A stretch of DNA of 64,000 bases, taken from contig NZ_SAIQ01000003.1 of assembly GCF_004118155.1 (NCBI RefSeq), positions 434,001 through 498,000 on the forward strand. Reading direction: 5' to 3'. The stretch comes from Edaphocola flava. Lineage in GTDB: Bacteria > Bacteroidota > Bacteroidia > Chitinophagales > Chitinophagaceae. Shown in pieces: positions 53,496 through 62,077 of this stretch (position 1 is its first letter; each line of letters opens with the position of its first letter). Under the pieces are notes generated by a model. It searched no databases. It saw only the letters and a program-made list of their open reading frames with translations, and was not told the DNA's origin. A program made the translations under genes and the position numbers.

Positions 53496-54494
53496 ATGAA
53501 AAAAAACTTATTAATTGCAACAGTAATCTCAGTAGGATTAACATCAACTACTTTCTTAGCTTGCACCAAAGAGTCAGGAAATGACAAGAATCCACTTATT
53601 AAAAATGATTATTCGACCGCACAAAGGATGGTCAATAATGGTATAAGCGTAGAAAATGGAATCATGATTTTCTCAAAAATTGAAGATGTAAAAACCCAAA
53701 TTGATGAGTTGGCCAATTTATCAGGAGAAGAACTGGATGCCTATAATAAGGCGCAATCAGATTTCACGAGTTTATATCGACAATATCAAATTATGGATGA
53801 GGCAGCAGACAAGGACCTCGCTATATCTGCCGACAGTGCTATTGCAACAAAACAAATAACTGATATACCGGATGATTTGTTGGCAAGCATAGTAAATAAA
53901 GATGGAATTGTAGTAGTTGGAGACTCTGTGTATCAGTTCCTTGCAGACCAGTACAGAACTACTGCTAAAACCAACTTAAATGATGATGGTTCTGTTGACT
54001 GGAGCAATGGAATACATGTGTATGCAATGAATTCTAACTATGGTGATCAAAACTGGGCTTCATTTAATCCAGAATCTAGGTTTTTATATGAAGACAACAA
54101 TAACAACACATGGCCTAAATCTAATAACAAACGTGTAAGGGCCCTTCACACAACATGGTGCTCATACTATGGTTTTTATTCCAGTATAGGAGCTAAGGTA
54201 AAAATGGAAAGACATGGTACATTTGGCTGGATTAATATACCTCATGATGTGGCTACATTTAATGACTTACATGCCTATTTCCGCTCATGGGAATTCACAT
54301 ATTATGTTCCTTACACCCGTAGTTATATTAATCATACTACATATAACCAGAATGTACATCAGAAAACACTATATTATTTCTGGGGAGTTCCGATGGCTAT
54401 TAGTGGTCCTATACAACATAAGGTAAATGAGTTTGTCTCTAAAGTTACCATTACATTTAAGGGTGCTACTAAGGCCGATACCTGGATACATTAA
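53496..54494 (+). CDS. Hypothetical lipoprotein (AT-rich region)
   Basis: 332 aa. N-terminal lipoprotein signal with lipobox FLAC (C23). Residues ~45-130 are helical and acidic; the second half is aromatic- and Asn-rich (RALHTTWCSYYGFYSS, HAYFRSWEFTYYVPYTRS), suggesting a beta-sandwich. Not recognised. Codon use is visibly AT-richer than in neighbouring genes, as in the next two genes, hinting at recent acquisition or low expression. A long-stem terminator follows. Confidence 0.75.
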   Translation: MKKNLLIATVISVGLTSTTFLACTKESGNDKNPLIKNDYSTAQRMVNNGISVENGIMIFSKIEDVKTQIDELANLSGEELDAYNKAQSDFTSLYRQYQIMDEAADKDLAISADSAIATKQITDIPDDLLASIVNKDGIVVVGDSVYQFLADQYRTTAKTNLNDDGSVDWSNGIHVYAMNSNYGDQNWASFNPESRFLYEDNNNNTWPKSNNKRVRALHTTWCSYYGFYSSIGAKVKMERHGTFGWINIPHDVATFNDLHAYFRSWEFTYYVPYTRSYINHTTYNQNVHQKTLYYFWGVPMAISGPIQHKVNEFVSKVTITFKGATKADTWIH

Positions 54495-54516
54495 TTTAAA
54501 TAAAACTACTCATTAA

Positions 54517-54559
54517 TTGAAATCGGAGGCAGCATTAAAAATGCTGCCTCCGATTTCAA
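54517..54559 (+). terminator. Terminator with a 20-bp perfect stem
   Basis: Arms 54517-54536 and 54540-54559 pair exactly around an AAA loop, 22 bp after the lipoprotein stop and 12 bp before the next ATG. Confidence 0.82.
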
Positions 54560-54571
54560 ATCTTTAAAAAA

Positions 54572-55357
54572 ATGCGCACAATATCAATTTTCGCTTTCCT
54601 TGCGCTGTCATTTACTGCAACGGCAAAAGATCAGAAACCAGAAAAAGCTCACCTACCCAAAAAAAGAGTAGAATTTGGATTGAAGTTTGACGTGACTAAA
54701 AGGCACAGCAATGAATACTTCAATAATGATACAACAAATTATGGTCATTTTGTACCAGATCCAGCATACGCCTTCAAGGATAACTTTCAGGCAATTAATT
54801 TTAATCTGAAGTATTATTATCCTAAATACTTTATTGTTTTATATGAATTCAGGTGGAGAATAGATGGCTTTAAGGGTTTAATAAATATACCAGATTCCAG
54901 AGGTTTAAGTCATTATGGATTATTAGGGTATAGATCAACTATTGCAAATCTTGATTTGAATATTAGTCTTATGAGACGATTTAAGTTAAAGTCATTTGAA
55001 TTTAGACCTAAGGCAGGATTTCATCTATTCTGTCCAAATCTGATTTCGAATTCAGGTGTAGATTCCAACATTTATCAGAACTTCGGAGAGACTGAGTATA
55101 ATATTAATTACCAGGGATCAATTTTAAAGTTTGGTTATAATATAGGATCAGAATTATGTTATAAATTGTCCCGTACTATTCATTTTAATCTTACAGCAAC
55201 ATATTACAGTCCATTTAATAATACTTATGGTTGGCATCGTGGGGAGCGGGTAGCAGGCTCACAATATCCATGGCATAAATGGAGAATAAAGAATGATGGA
55301 TTTTATATAGGTTTAGGAGTAAGTATTGATCTAAGGAAAAATGAACGTAATTATTAA
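54572..55357 (+). CDS. Hypothetical exported protein, possible outer-membrane beta-barrel
   Basis: 261 aa. Signal peptide MRTISIFAFLALSFTATA. The mature part alternates aromatic and polar residues in short strands (AINFNLKYYYPKYFIVLYEFRWRI quoted in part, SILKFGYNIGSELCYKL, IHFNLTATYYSPF) and ends in GFYIGLGVSIDLR, the pattern of a small outer-membrane barrel. No family recognised. AT-rich like its neighbours; its transcription probably starts within the short gap after the terminator, since little room is left for a full promoter. Confidence 0.68.
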   Translation: MRTISIFAFLALSFTATAKDQKPEKAHLPKKRVEFGLKFDVTKRHSNEYFNNDTTNYGHFVPDPAYAFKDNFQAINFNLKYYYPKYFIVLYEFRWRIDGFKGLINIPDSRGLSHYGLLGYRSTIANLDLNISLMRRFKLKSFEFRPKAGFHLFCPNLISNSGVDSNIYQNFGETEYNINYQGSILKFGYNIGSELCYKLSRTIHFNLTATYYSPFNNTYGWHRGERVAGSQYPWHKWRIKNDGFYIGLGVSIDLRKNERNY

Positions 55358-55373
55358 ATAATCAGTGGCTAAC

Positions 55374-55457
55374 ATGGCCATTCTGGTGGGTCTCGCGTTG
55401 GACGCAATTTATGGATCTGGTATAGGCGCTATTGTAGGACTTGCAACAATAAAATGA
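55374..55457 (+). CDS. Possible 27-aa glycine-zipper peptide
   Basis: A short frame, ATG at 55374 to TGA at 55455-55457, with MAILVGLALDAIYGSGIGAI then VGLATIK. It is hydrophobic with a GxGxGxxxG-like run that could cross a membrane, and its stop overlaps the ATG of the next small membrane protein. It could also be a remnant of a longer deleted gene. Low confidence that it is translated. Confidence 0.3.
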   Translation: MAILVGLALDAIYGSGIGAIVGLATIK

Positions 55458-55636
55458 TGAAAAAATATCTACCCTATATAATTTTCTTTATTGTGTTTTT
55501 TCTTTTATTTAAACTGATAAATAAAATCCCGCAAATTCATACCACAATAAGTAATATCACAATTTTAATTATAGATGCACTCATCGTTGGTATCATGTAC
55601 CTGAAAGATAAATTGATAAAAAGACATAAAAATTAA
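55454..55636 (+). CDS. Small membrane protein, 60 aa
   Basis: Two hydrophobic segments (about residues 5-22, YLPYIIFFIVFFLLFKLI, and 32-50, ISNITILIIDALIVGIMYL) between short basic ends (MMKKY and KDKLIKRHKN), so a two-helix inner-membrane protein with both ends inside. The start overlaps the stop of the 27-aa frame. No family recognised; AT-rich. A 42-nt palindromic terminator overlaps the last codons. Confidence 0.5.
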   Translation: MMKKYLPYIIFFIVFFLLFKLINKIPQIHTTISNITILIIDALIVGIMYLKDKLIKRHKN

Positions 55637-55676
55637 AATTATTACGGCCCCGGAATTCCGGGGCCGTAATAATTTT
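55635..55676. terminator. 42-nt perfect palindrome, bidirectional terminator
   Basis: Each half of 21 nt is the exact reverse complement of the other, with a GC-rich centre (CGGCCCCGG) and A/T-rich ends, between convergent genes ending at 55636 (+) and 55695 (-). Confidence 0.85.
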
Positions 55677-55694
55677 ATAAACGATGGCTTATAC

Positions 55695-56864
55695 TTAGTA
55701 AGTATAAGTACCGAATTCTCCTTCGATGATCAGTTCATTTTTAGGAGCGGCTTCTACTCTACCGCTGATCTGTGCATCGATTTTGAAATCCTGCGCAATC
55801 TGGATCAGTTCGTTGGCAGTAGCCTCATCTGTAAAGATCTCCAGGCGCTGACCCATGTTGAACACCTGGTACATTTCTCTCCAGTCTGTACCGGCTGCTT
55901 TCTGAATCATACGGAAGATCGGCGGTGCGGAGATCAGGTTATTCTTCACTACGCGCAGGCCCTGTGGCATGTAGTGCATACATTTAGTTTGTCCGCCACC
56001 GCTGCAGTGAATGATACCATTGATTTTATCAAAGTGTTTATCCAATATTTTCAGCAGTAAAGGAGCATATGTCCTGGTTGGAGATAAGATCATCTTTCCC
56101 GCATCCAGAGGCGTTTCTGTCTTATCGGTCAGGTGGTAGATCCCGTTATATAATACCTCTTTAGGCAGGTTAGGGTCTACACTTTCCGGGTATTTGGTTG
56201 CATAGTCATGGTGTAATAATTCATGACGGGCACTGGTCAGTCCGTTAGAACCGATACCACTGTTATATTCTGTTTCATAGATCGCCTGTCCGAAAGACGC
56301 AAAAGATACGATCACATTACCCGGTACGATATTATCCGTAGTAATGATCTTACGGCGAGGCATACGGCAAGCCATAGTACCATCTACGATGATGGTGCGC
56401 ACAACGTCTCCTACATCAGCAGTCTCACCACCCATAAAGTGTACGTCGATACCGTATTCGCCCAGGGTATTAAAGAAAGACTGGCTTCCGTTAATTACTT
56501 CAGCGATTACCTCGCCCGGTACCAGGTGCTTGTTTCTGCCAATCGTAGAAGAGTAAGTATAAGGACCTACAGCACCTACACACAGCATATCATCCGTATT
56601 CATCACAATAGAATCGATCGCGATTCCCTTCCACACACTCAGGTCTCCGGTTTCTTTCCAGTACATATAAGCCAGGATAGATTTGGTACCGGCTCCATCT
56701 GCATGCATGATATTGCAAAATTCAGGATCATTACCCCAGAAATCAGGGTAAATTTTACAGAATGCTTTTGGGAATAAACCTTTGTCCAGGTCAGCTACGG
56801 CTTTGTGCACCTCTTCTTTCTGGGCAGAAACGCCGCGCAGGGCATAACGATCTTGTGGATTCAT
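55695..56864 (-). CDS. purM: Phosphoribosylformylglycinamidine cyclo-ligase (AIR synthase)
   Basis: 389 aa, a little longer than E. coli PurM (345). Closes the imidazole ring in purine synthesis with ATP. PurM-fold signatures are HADGAGTKSILAYMYWK, AIDSIVMNTDDMLCVGA, HFMGGETADVGDVV, FASFGQAIYETEYNSGIGSNGLTSAR (quoted in part), and HCSGGGQTKCMHY. The call is firm at family level; the exact PurM role fits the Bacteroidota form. Monocistronic. Confidence 0.9.
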   Translation of the reverse strand: MNPQDRYALRGVSAQKEEVHKAVADLDKGLFPKAFCKIYPDFWGNDPEFCNIMHADGAGTKSILAYMYWKETGDLSVWKGIAIDSIVMNTDDMLCVGAVGPYTYSSTIGRNKHLVPGEVIAEVINGSQSFFNTLGEYGIDVHFMGGETADVGDVVRTIIVDGTMACRMPRRKIITTDNIVPGNVIVSFASFGQAIYETEYNSGIGSNGLTSARHELLHHDYATKYPESVDPNLPKEVLYNGIYHLTDKTETPLDAGKMILSPTRTYAPLLLKILDKHFDKINGIIHCSGGGQTKCMHYMPQGLRVVKNNLISAPPIFRMIQKAAGTDWREMYQVFNMGQRLEIFTDEATANELIQIAQDFKIDAQISGRVEAAPKNELIIEGEFGTYTY

Positions 56865-56885
56865 ATTTGACTATCGAATAATGTG

Positions 56886-56893
56886 CAAAGGTA
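56886..56893 (-). promoter_or_regulatory. -7 promoter box of purM
   Basis: TACCTTTG on the minus strand, 21 bp before the ATG. Confidence 0.5.
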
Positions 56894-56928
56894 ATTGATT
56901 TCTCGCAATGTTACTACTGCCTAAAGGC

Positions 56929-56959
56929 TTGTAACTCATTTTAAATATTCCTATATTTG
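56929..56959 (+). promoter_or_regulatory. Promoter of the MBOAT-SGNH pair
   Basis: -33 TTG (56929-56931), 20-bp spacer, -7 TATATTTG (56952-56959), 28 bp before the ATG at 56988. Confidence 0.68.
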
Positions 56960-56987
56960 CCCGTCAAAAATTAATAGTCTCTTATTA

Positions 56988-58433
56988 ATGCTGTTTAACT
57001 CCTTTGCCTTTGCTATCTTCCTGCCTATAGTCTTTATACTATACTGGTTTGTGTTCAATAAGAAACTAAGGACGCAGAATATCCTGTTGTTGGTTGCCAG
57101 TTATTTTTTCTATGCCTGCTGGGACTGGCGCTTCCTCTTCCTGCTCCTGTTCTCTACCGCACTGGATTATTTTTCCGGCCTGAAGATCGAAAAGGCAGCA
57201 AGACCTGCTACCCGAAAATTCTGGTTATGGCTGAGCATCGGCATCAACCTGGGCTTCCTGGGTATTTTTAAATACTACAATTTCTTTGCGGAGAACATGT
57301 CGGCCCTTTTGAGCCAGTTCGGGTTGAAAAGCCATCCGGCACTGATACAGGTAATCCTGCCGGTAGGTATCTCATTTTACACCTTCCATGGCCTGTCATA
57401 CATCATTGATATATACCAGCGCCGCATTGATGCGGAAAAAAGTTTTGTAGACTACAGTGTTTTTGTAAGCTTTTTCCCCTTGCTTGTAGCTGGCCCGATT
57501 GAGCGCGCAACGCACCTCCTACCCCAGATTAAACGTAAACGCAGCTTTGATTACGCTACTGCAGTAGACGGCTGCCGTCAGATTTTATGGGGTTTGTTCA
57601 AAAAAGTAGTGATTGCCGATAACTGTGCCGAACTGGCGAATGAAATGTTCAACTACCCGGGAGCACATAATGGCTCGGCCTTGTGGTTGGGTGCCCTGTT
57701 TTTCACCTTCCAGATCTATGGTGACTTTTCCGGCTATTCGGACATTGCTTTAGGTACAGCCAAGCTGTTTGGTATAGACCTGCTGCGTAATTTTGCCTAT
57801 CCGTATTTCTCCCGCGATATAGCAGAATTCTGGCGCAGATGGCACATTTCTCTTTCCTCCTGGTTCCGGGACTATGTGTACATCCCTCTTGGAGGCAGCA
57901 AGGTACCGGCATGGAAGCGTATCCGCAATACCTTTATCATTTTCCTACTCAGTGGTTTCTGGCATGGTGCCCAATGGACTTTTATAGCCTGGGGAGCCAT
58001 CAATGCCATCTATTTTCTGCCTTTACTGCTGACTAAACGTAATCGCAGTAATATAGAAATTGTAGCGGCAGACAAGGCGCTGCCCAGCCTGAGAGAGCTA
58101 TGGTCTATAGGCATTACCTTTATCCTTACCATGATTGCCTGGGTTTTCTTCCGGGCCGAAAGTATTGGTAGTGCATTGAAGTACCTGAAAGGAATGTTCT
58201 CTTCAACGGTATTTCAGAAACCGGACATTGATGGTATGGGCAGAGCCTGGATTGCTCTGGGACTGATTGCGATTATGTTCCTGATCGAATGGCAGGGCCG
58301 CAGAGATCCCTTTCCGCTCCGTAATATCAGACAGCGGTCTTATGCATTCCAGTATGCTGTGTATATCCTTTTTATCCTGGCGATATTCCTCTGGGCCGGA
58401 ACACCGCAACAATTTATTTATTTCCAATTCTAA
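56988..58433 (+). CDS. MBOAT-family O-acyltransferase (AlgI-like)
   Basis: 481-aa polytopic inner-membrane protein. MBOAT signatures: VILPVGISFYTFHGLSYIID, FFPLLVAGPIERATHLLPQI, FWRRWHISLSSWFRDYVYIPLGG (quoted in part), and the catalytic His in LSGFWHGAQWTF (about residue 325). AlgI-type proteins pass acetyl groups across the membrane to a periplasmic partner that O-acetylates a polysaccharide. The next gene, 3 bp downstream, encodes a likely SGNH-type partner. Target glycan unknown. Confidence 0.93.
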   Translation: MLFNSFAFAIFLPIVFILYWFVFNKKLRTQNILLLVASYFFYACWDWRFLFLLLFSTALDYFSGLKIEKAARPATRKFWLWLSIGINLGFLGIFKYYNFFAENMSALLSQFGLKSHPALIQVILPVGISFYTFHGLSYIIDIYQRRIDAEKSFVDYSVFVSFFPLLVAGPIERATHLLPQIKRKRSFDYATAVDGCRQILWGLFKKVVIADNCAELANEMFNYPGAHNGSALWLGALFFTFQIYGDFSGYSDIALGTAKLFGIDLLRNFAYPYFSRDIAEFWRRWHISLSSWFRDYVYIPLGGSKVPAWKRIRNTFIIFLLSGFWHGAQWTFIAWGAINAIYFLPLLLTKRNRSNIEIVAADKALPSLRELWSIGITFILTMIAWVFFRAESIGSALKYLKGMFSSTVFQKPDIDGMGRAWIALGLIAIMFLIEWQGRRDPFPLRNIRQRSYAFQYAVYILFILAIFLWAGTPQQFIYFQF

Positions 58434-58436
58434 GAA

Positions 58437-59417
58437 ATGAAGAAGTTTCTCCGCAACATATTATGGTTACTCCTTCCGCTGGCCCTGCTGGCCTGGCCTG
58501 CAGACCGATGGCTTAGTAGCCGGTTGAAGCACTCCTTTGGGATGGCGCAGGGAGAATTCTCGGTATGGGAGGATATCTATTCTGCCAAAATGCAGAATGA
58601 AGTAGCGGTGTACGGCTCATCCCGCGCCTGGTGCCATTATGACCCGGAAATACTGAAAGACAGCCTGAATGCGGAGACCTATAATCTGGGTATGGACGGT
58701 TATGGCTTCTATATGCAGCATATGCGTCACCTGGAATACTTCAGATACAATAAGCATCCGAAATATATAATCCTGAATCTGGACCTTTTTACTTTTGAAA
58801 TGCCCAAAGGATTGTATAATGCCACACAGTTTATACCATATATGAGCCACAGTGAAAACATGCAGTCTTATATGTGGCCGCTGCAAGGGTTTACCCACTT
58901 CGATTACTACGTGCCTTTATTGCGTTATTATGGCCGCAAATCAGAATGTATAAGCCTGATCAGCGATGCAGTGCAGGGCAAACAATCCTTACCAATGCGG
59001 CATAAAGGTTATCATGCCCATGCCAGTGAATGGAATGAAGATTTTAAGAACGCGGCAAAGCTGATGGAAAAATACAGCATCGTTATTGATAGTCCTGTTG
59101 TGCAGCTGATGGATCGTTTTCTTACAGATTGTGCGCGCGAAAAAATACAAGTGATTATGGTCTACAGTCCGGAAAATATTGCGATCCGTGGCTTCTTGCG
59201 CAACAAACAGCAGCTGGTAGATCTGTATCGCGAGATTGCTCAGCGGCATCATCTTGTATTCCTGGACTATTCTGACGATCCGCTCTGCTATGACCGAAGT
59301 AATTTTTACAATGCGTCTCACTTAAATGCAAGAGGATCGCGCCTCTTTTCACAAAAACTGGGCCATTATCTGAAAACGAATGGTTTTATACCTAAAAATA
59401 TGGCCGTTACACCTTAA
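58437..59417 (+). CDS. SGNH-like membrane-anchored protein, probable partner of the MBOAT acyltransferase
   Basis: 326 aa. One N-terminal membrane anchor (about 5-22), then a periplasmic domain with SGNH/GDSL-like blocks: the possible nucleophile in [13 protein letters not shown], a conserved NLGMDGYG turn, and [16 protein letters not shown] near the C terminus, where the catalytic Asp position may be Asn while the His is kept. Three bases separate it from the MBOAT gene. By analogy with AlgI/AlgJ-type pairs it would transfer or dock acetyl groups. Confidence 0.75.
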   Translation: MKKFLRNILWLLLPLALLAWPADRWLSSRLKHSFGMAQGEFSVWEDIYSAKMQNEVAVYGSSRAWCHYDPEILKDSLNAETYNLGMDGYGFYMQHMRHLEYFRYNKHPKYIILNLDLFTFEMPKGLYNATQFIPYMSHSENMQSYMWPLQGFTHFDYYVPLLRYYGRKSECISLISDAVQGKQSLPMRHKGYHAHASEWNEDFKNAAKLMEKYSIVIDSPVVQLMDRFLTDCAREKIQVIMVYSPENIAIRGFLRNKQQLVDLYREIAQRHHLVFLDYSDDPLCYDRSNFYNASHLNARGSRLFSQKLGHYLKTNGFIPKNMAVTP

Positions 59418-59435
59418 GTTATCCCGTTTGCGCTG

Positions 59436-59443
59436 TATCTTTG
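59436..59443 (+). promoter_or_regulatory. -7 promoter box of pyrD
   Basis: TATCTTTG; its last three bases read TTG in the pyrD frame and should not be taken as the start codon. 9 nt separate it from the ATG at 59453. Confidence 0.6.
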
Positions 59444-59452
59444 CTGCCAATT

Positions 59453-60472
59453 ATGTACGGTTTACTCAAATATTTTTTATTCAAGAAAGATCCTGAATAC
59501 ATTCACTATTGGGCCATGCGCATGCTGCACAGGGCATCCAATATGCCTTTTGTACGCGGTTTCTTTAAGAAAGAATGCACTACCGATCCGCGCCTGGAAA
59601 GGGAGTTGTGGGGTATTAAGTTTAAAAACCCTGTAGGCCTTGCCGCGGGTTTTGACAAGGATGCCAAATTCATCGACGACCTGTCTATCCTCGGCTTCGG
59701 CTTTATTGAAGTAGGTACAGTAACGCCATTACCGCAACCGGGTAATGATAAACCAAGACTGTTTCGCCTGCCGGCTGATGAGGCCCTGATTAACCGCATG
59801 GGTTTCAATAATGACGGTGTCGTGGCTGCTGCGGAACGTTTGCGCAAGCGCAAATCGGATATTGTGATCGGTGGTAATATCGGTAAAAATAAGGTAACCC
59901 CTAACGAGCAGGCCGATGATGACTATGAAAAATGTTTCCGTGCCCTGTACGATGTGGTTGACTACTTCACGGTAAATGTGAGCAGTCCGAACACGCCTAA
60001 CCTGCGCGAATTGCAGGAAAAGGAACCGCTGCAGAAATTGCTGACCCGCCTGCAGATCATCAATTCTCAGCTGGGCAAAGAGAAGCCAATCTTATTAAAA
60101 ATAGCACCAGACCTGACTTTAGAGCAATTAGACGATATCGTAGACATCGTTGAAACCACTAAAATTCACGGTATCGTGGCGACCAATACTACTATTGAGC
60201 GCAGCGGCCTGATTTCTTCCAAAGAGGAGATTGAGGCTATTGGCGCCGGAGGCCTGAGCGGCAAACCGGTTAAAGATAAATCGACTGATGTGATTCGTTA
60301 CATTCACCAGAAGAGCAAAGGTACAATTCCTATCATGGCGGTAGGTGGTATTGCTACTGCTGCCGATGCCCAGGAGAAACTGGATGCCGGTGCCAGCCTG
60401 GTACAGGTCTATACCGGATTTATCTATGAAGGTCCGCTGATCGTTAAAAAAATCTGCGCCGGACTAAACTAA
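59453..60472 (+). CDS. pyrD: Quinone-dependent dihydroorotate dehydrogenase (class 2)
   Basis: 339 aa. Oxidises dihydroorotate to orotate, passing electrons to membrane quinone. The N-terminal helix region ([20 protein letters not shown]) is the class 2 membrane-binding part; FMN and substrate motifs are [20 protein letters not shown] and the catalytic S178 in [20 protein letters not shown] and MAVGGI hold the FMN phosphate. The ATG at 59453 is used rather than the TTG at 59441. Confidence 0.95.
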   Translation: MYGLLKYFLFKKDPEYIHYWAMRMLHRASNMPFVRGFFKKECTTDPRLERELWGIKFKNPVGLAAGFDKDAKFIDDLSILGFGFIEVGTVTPLPQPGNDKPRLFRLPADEALINRMGFNNDGVVAAAERLRKRKSDIVIGGNIGKNKVTPNEQADDDYEKCFRALYDVVDYFTVNVSSPNTPNLRELQEKEPLQKLLTRLQIINSQLGKEKPILLKIAPDLTLEQLDDIVDIVETTKIHGIVATNTTIERSGLISSKEEIEAIGAGGLSGKPVKDKSTDVIRYIHQKSKGTIPIMAVGGIATAADAQEKLDAGASLVQVYTGFIYEGPLIVKKICAGLN

Positions 60473-60501
60473 TACTATTATCTTTTTCAATCATTACCCA
60501 T

Positions 60502-61512
60502 ATGACTCATAAACTCGTTACGCTGGATGATTTTACTATCAATCAGACGCGTCAGTTCCCTAAAGCTACCGGACAGCTCTCTTCTATCTTAAGAGACATC
60601 TCTCTGGCTTGTAAAATCATTAATAAACAAGTAAACAAGGCTGGCCTGGTAGATATCATTGGTCAGTTTGGTGCAACCAATGTACAGGGTGAAGAGCAAA
60701 TGAAGCTGGATGTATATGCAGACGAAGCCCTGATCAATGTTTTAAAGCGCAGTGAACACTGTGCCGGTATTGCTTCTGAAGAGAATGACGATTTTGTTGC
60801 TTTTGAAGATGAGTTCTCTGTTAATTCAAAATATGTAGTATTATTTGATCCGCTGGATGGTTCTTCCAATATTGATGTGAACGCGCCTATTGGTACGATC
60901 TTCTCTATCTATAAAAGAGTAAGTGAATTAGGCAAACCAGTTACTGCTGACGACTTTTTACAGGATGGCACTAAGCTGATGGCTGCCGGTTATGTGATCT
61001 ACGGAAGCAGCACGATGCTGGTATATGCTACCCGTCTGGGAGTTAACGGATTCACCCTGGAGCCTTCAATCGGTGAGTTCTGTTTATCTCATCCAGATAT
61101 GCAGATGAAAGAAGATGGTAATATTTATTCCCTGAACCAGGGCAATACCATCAAATTCGAAGAAGCTACCTGTCAATTCCTGCAGTATTGTATGGAGGAG
61201 CATAAAGAAGAAAAACGCCCTTACTCTCACCGCTATATCGGTTCTATGGTAGCAGATCTGCACCGTACACTAATCAAAGGTGGTATCTTCCTTTACCCTG
61301 CGGATAAGAAGAACAAAAACGGTAAACTGAGACTGCAATACGAATGTAACCCGATGTCCTTCATCGTGGAAGCTGCAGGTGGTATGTCTTCTACCGGTAC
61401 GCAACGTGTGCTGGAGGTACAGCCTACAGAACTGCACCAGCGTGTGCCGATCTATATCGGTTCTAAAAACATGGTAAAAAAAGCGATCTCTTTTATCGAA
61501 GAGCAGGCTTAA
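60502..61512 (+). CDS. fbp: Fructose-1,6-bisphosphatase, class I
   Basis: 336 aa. Removes the C1 phosphate of fructose-1,6-bisphosphate in gluconeogenesis. Metal-binding residues are in IASEENDDFVAF and LFDPLDGSSNIDVNAP; the substrate region includes RYIGSMVADLHRTL and KLRLQYECNPMSFIVEAAGG (quoted in part). It starts 29 bp after pyrD and may be co-transcribed. Its stop is only 6 bp from the target duplication of element copy B. Confidence 0.96.
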   Translation: MTHKLVTLDDFTINQTRQFPKATGQLSSILRDISLACKIINKQVNKAGLVDIIGQFGATNVQGEEQMKLDVYADEALINVLKRSEHCAGIASEENDDFVAFEDEFSVNSKYVVLFDPLDGSSNIDVNAPIGTIFSIYKRVSELGKPVTADDFLQDGTKLMAAGYVIYGSSTMLVYATRLGVNGFTLEPSIGEFCLSHPDMQMKEDGNIYSLNQGNTIKFEEATCQFLQYCMEEHKEEKRPYSHRYIGSMVADLHRTLIKGGIFLYPADKKNKNGKLRLQYECNPMSFIVEAAGGMSSTGTQRVLEVQPTELHQRVPIYIGSKNMVKKAISFIEEQA

Positions 61513-61518
61513 GTCATA

Positions 61519-62013
61519 AAGTATAAACTGAGTATCCGCTTAAAGGAAATAAAGTTTAGCATTATGATTTAAGTATCCTATATATCTTTTGCTACCTTTT
61601 GCCTTGAAGCAAAAGGTACCGCCAAAAAATCAAGGCTGTATAAATCCCTGGCTAAAAATCAATGTGTCGGCCGGTCGCAAACCAGAACGCTGCGCTCAGA
61701 CAGTGGTTTACGAATTATCGACCGAGCCAATGATTTTACTAACGCCGGATTTATAAGGCCTTTCTAAGCGATCTGTACTTGTACGGATCGCTTAATGTTT
61801 TCATCACAGCGATAGCCATTTTGGAGTGGAGATGCGATCGTTGAGCGCCGAACGCATCACACGTTAAGCTCAAACGATCAATGCACGCAACGGTACAAAA
61901 TGGCGGTGCTTTGCAATCGCCTTGATGAAAACAAAGGCATTTTTGGTCCTTTTGTTGCCGGACAAAAGGACGAATAAAATAGTTACCTAAATGCGGATAG
62001 TCAGTAAGTATCA
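61519..62013 (+). mobile_element. MITE-like element, full-length copy B, with 8-bp target duplication
   Basis: The element is 61527-62005 (479 bp), highly similar to copy A over its whole length. Ends ACTGAGTATCCGC and GCGGATAGTCAGT are complementary at 12 of 13 positions. Flanks AAGTATAA (61519-61526) and AAGTATCA (62006-62013) match at 7 of 8. In the hairpin near 61767-61794 most pairs are kept, one as G-T. An 87-codon frame on the minus strand (61751-62014) is not kept in copy A, so it is not a gene. Confidence 0.88.
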
Positions 62014-62062
62014 ATAATAAAATAAGGCGCGGTATGTATACCGCGCCTTATTTTATTATTGA
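62011..62062. terminator. 25-bp-stem bidirectional terminator
   Basis: Arms 62011-62035 and 62038-62062 are exact complements around a 2-nt gap, GC-rich core (AAGGCGCGGTAT), A/T-rich ends. It ends 15 bp before the ribBA stop. Before the insertion of copy B it would also have followed fbp closely. Confidence 0.85.
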
Positions 62063-62077
62063 TGCAATCTAATTATA

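Noticed and set aside
53496-55636. Prophage remnant
   Set aside because: No integrase, capsid, tail or lysis genes and no attachment-site repeats; only AT-rich composition.
59441-59443. TTG start for pyrD (also TTG at 32029 for the T9SS protein)
   Set aside because: These TTG codons are the ends of TAnnTTTG promoter boxes; an ATG with the expected N terminus follows.
61751-62014. 87-codon minus-strand frame
   Set aside because: It lies inside MITE-like copy B and is not preserved in copy A; coding by chance.
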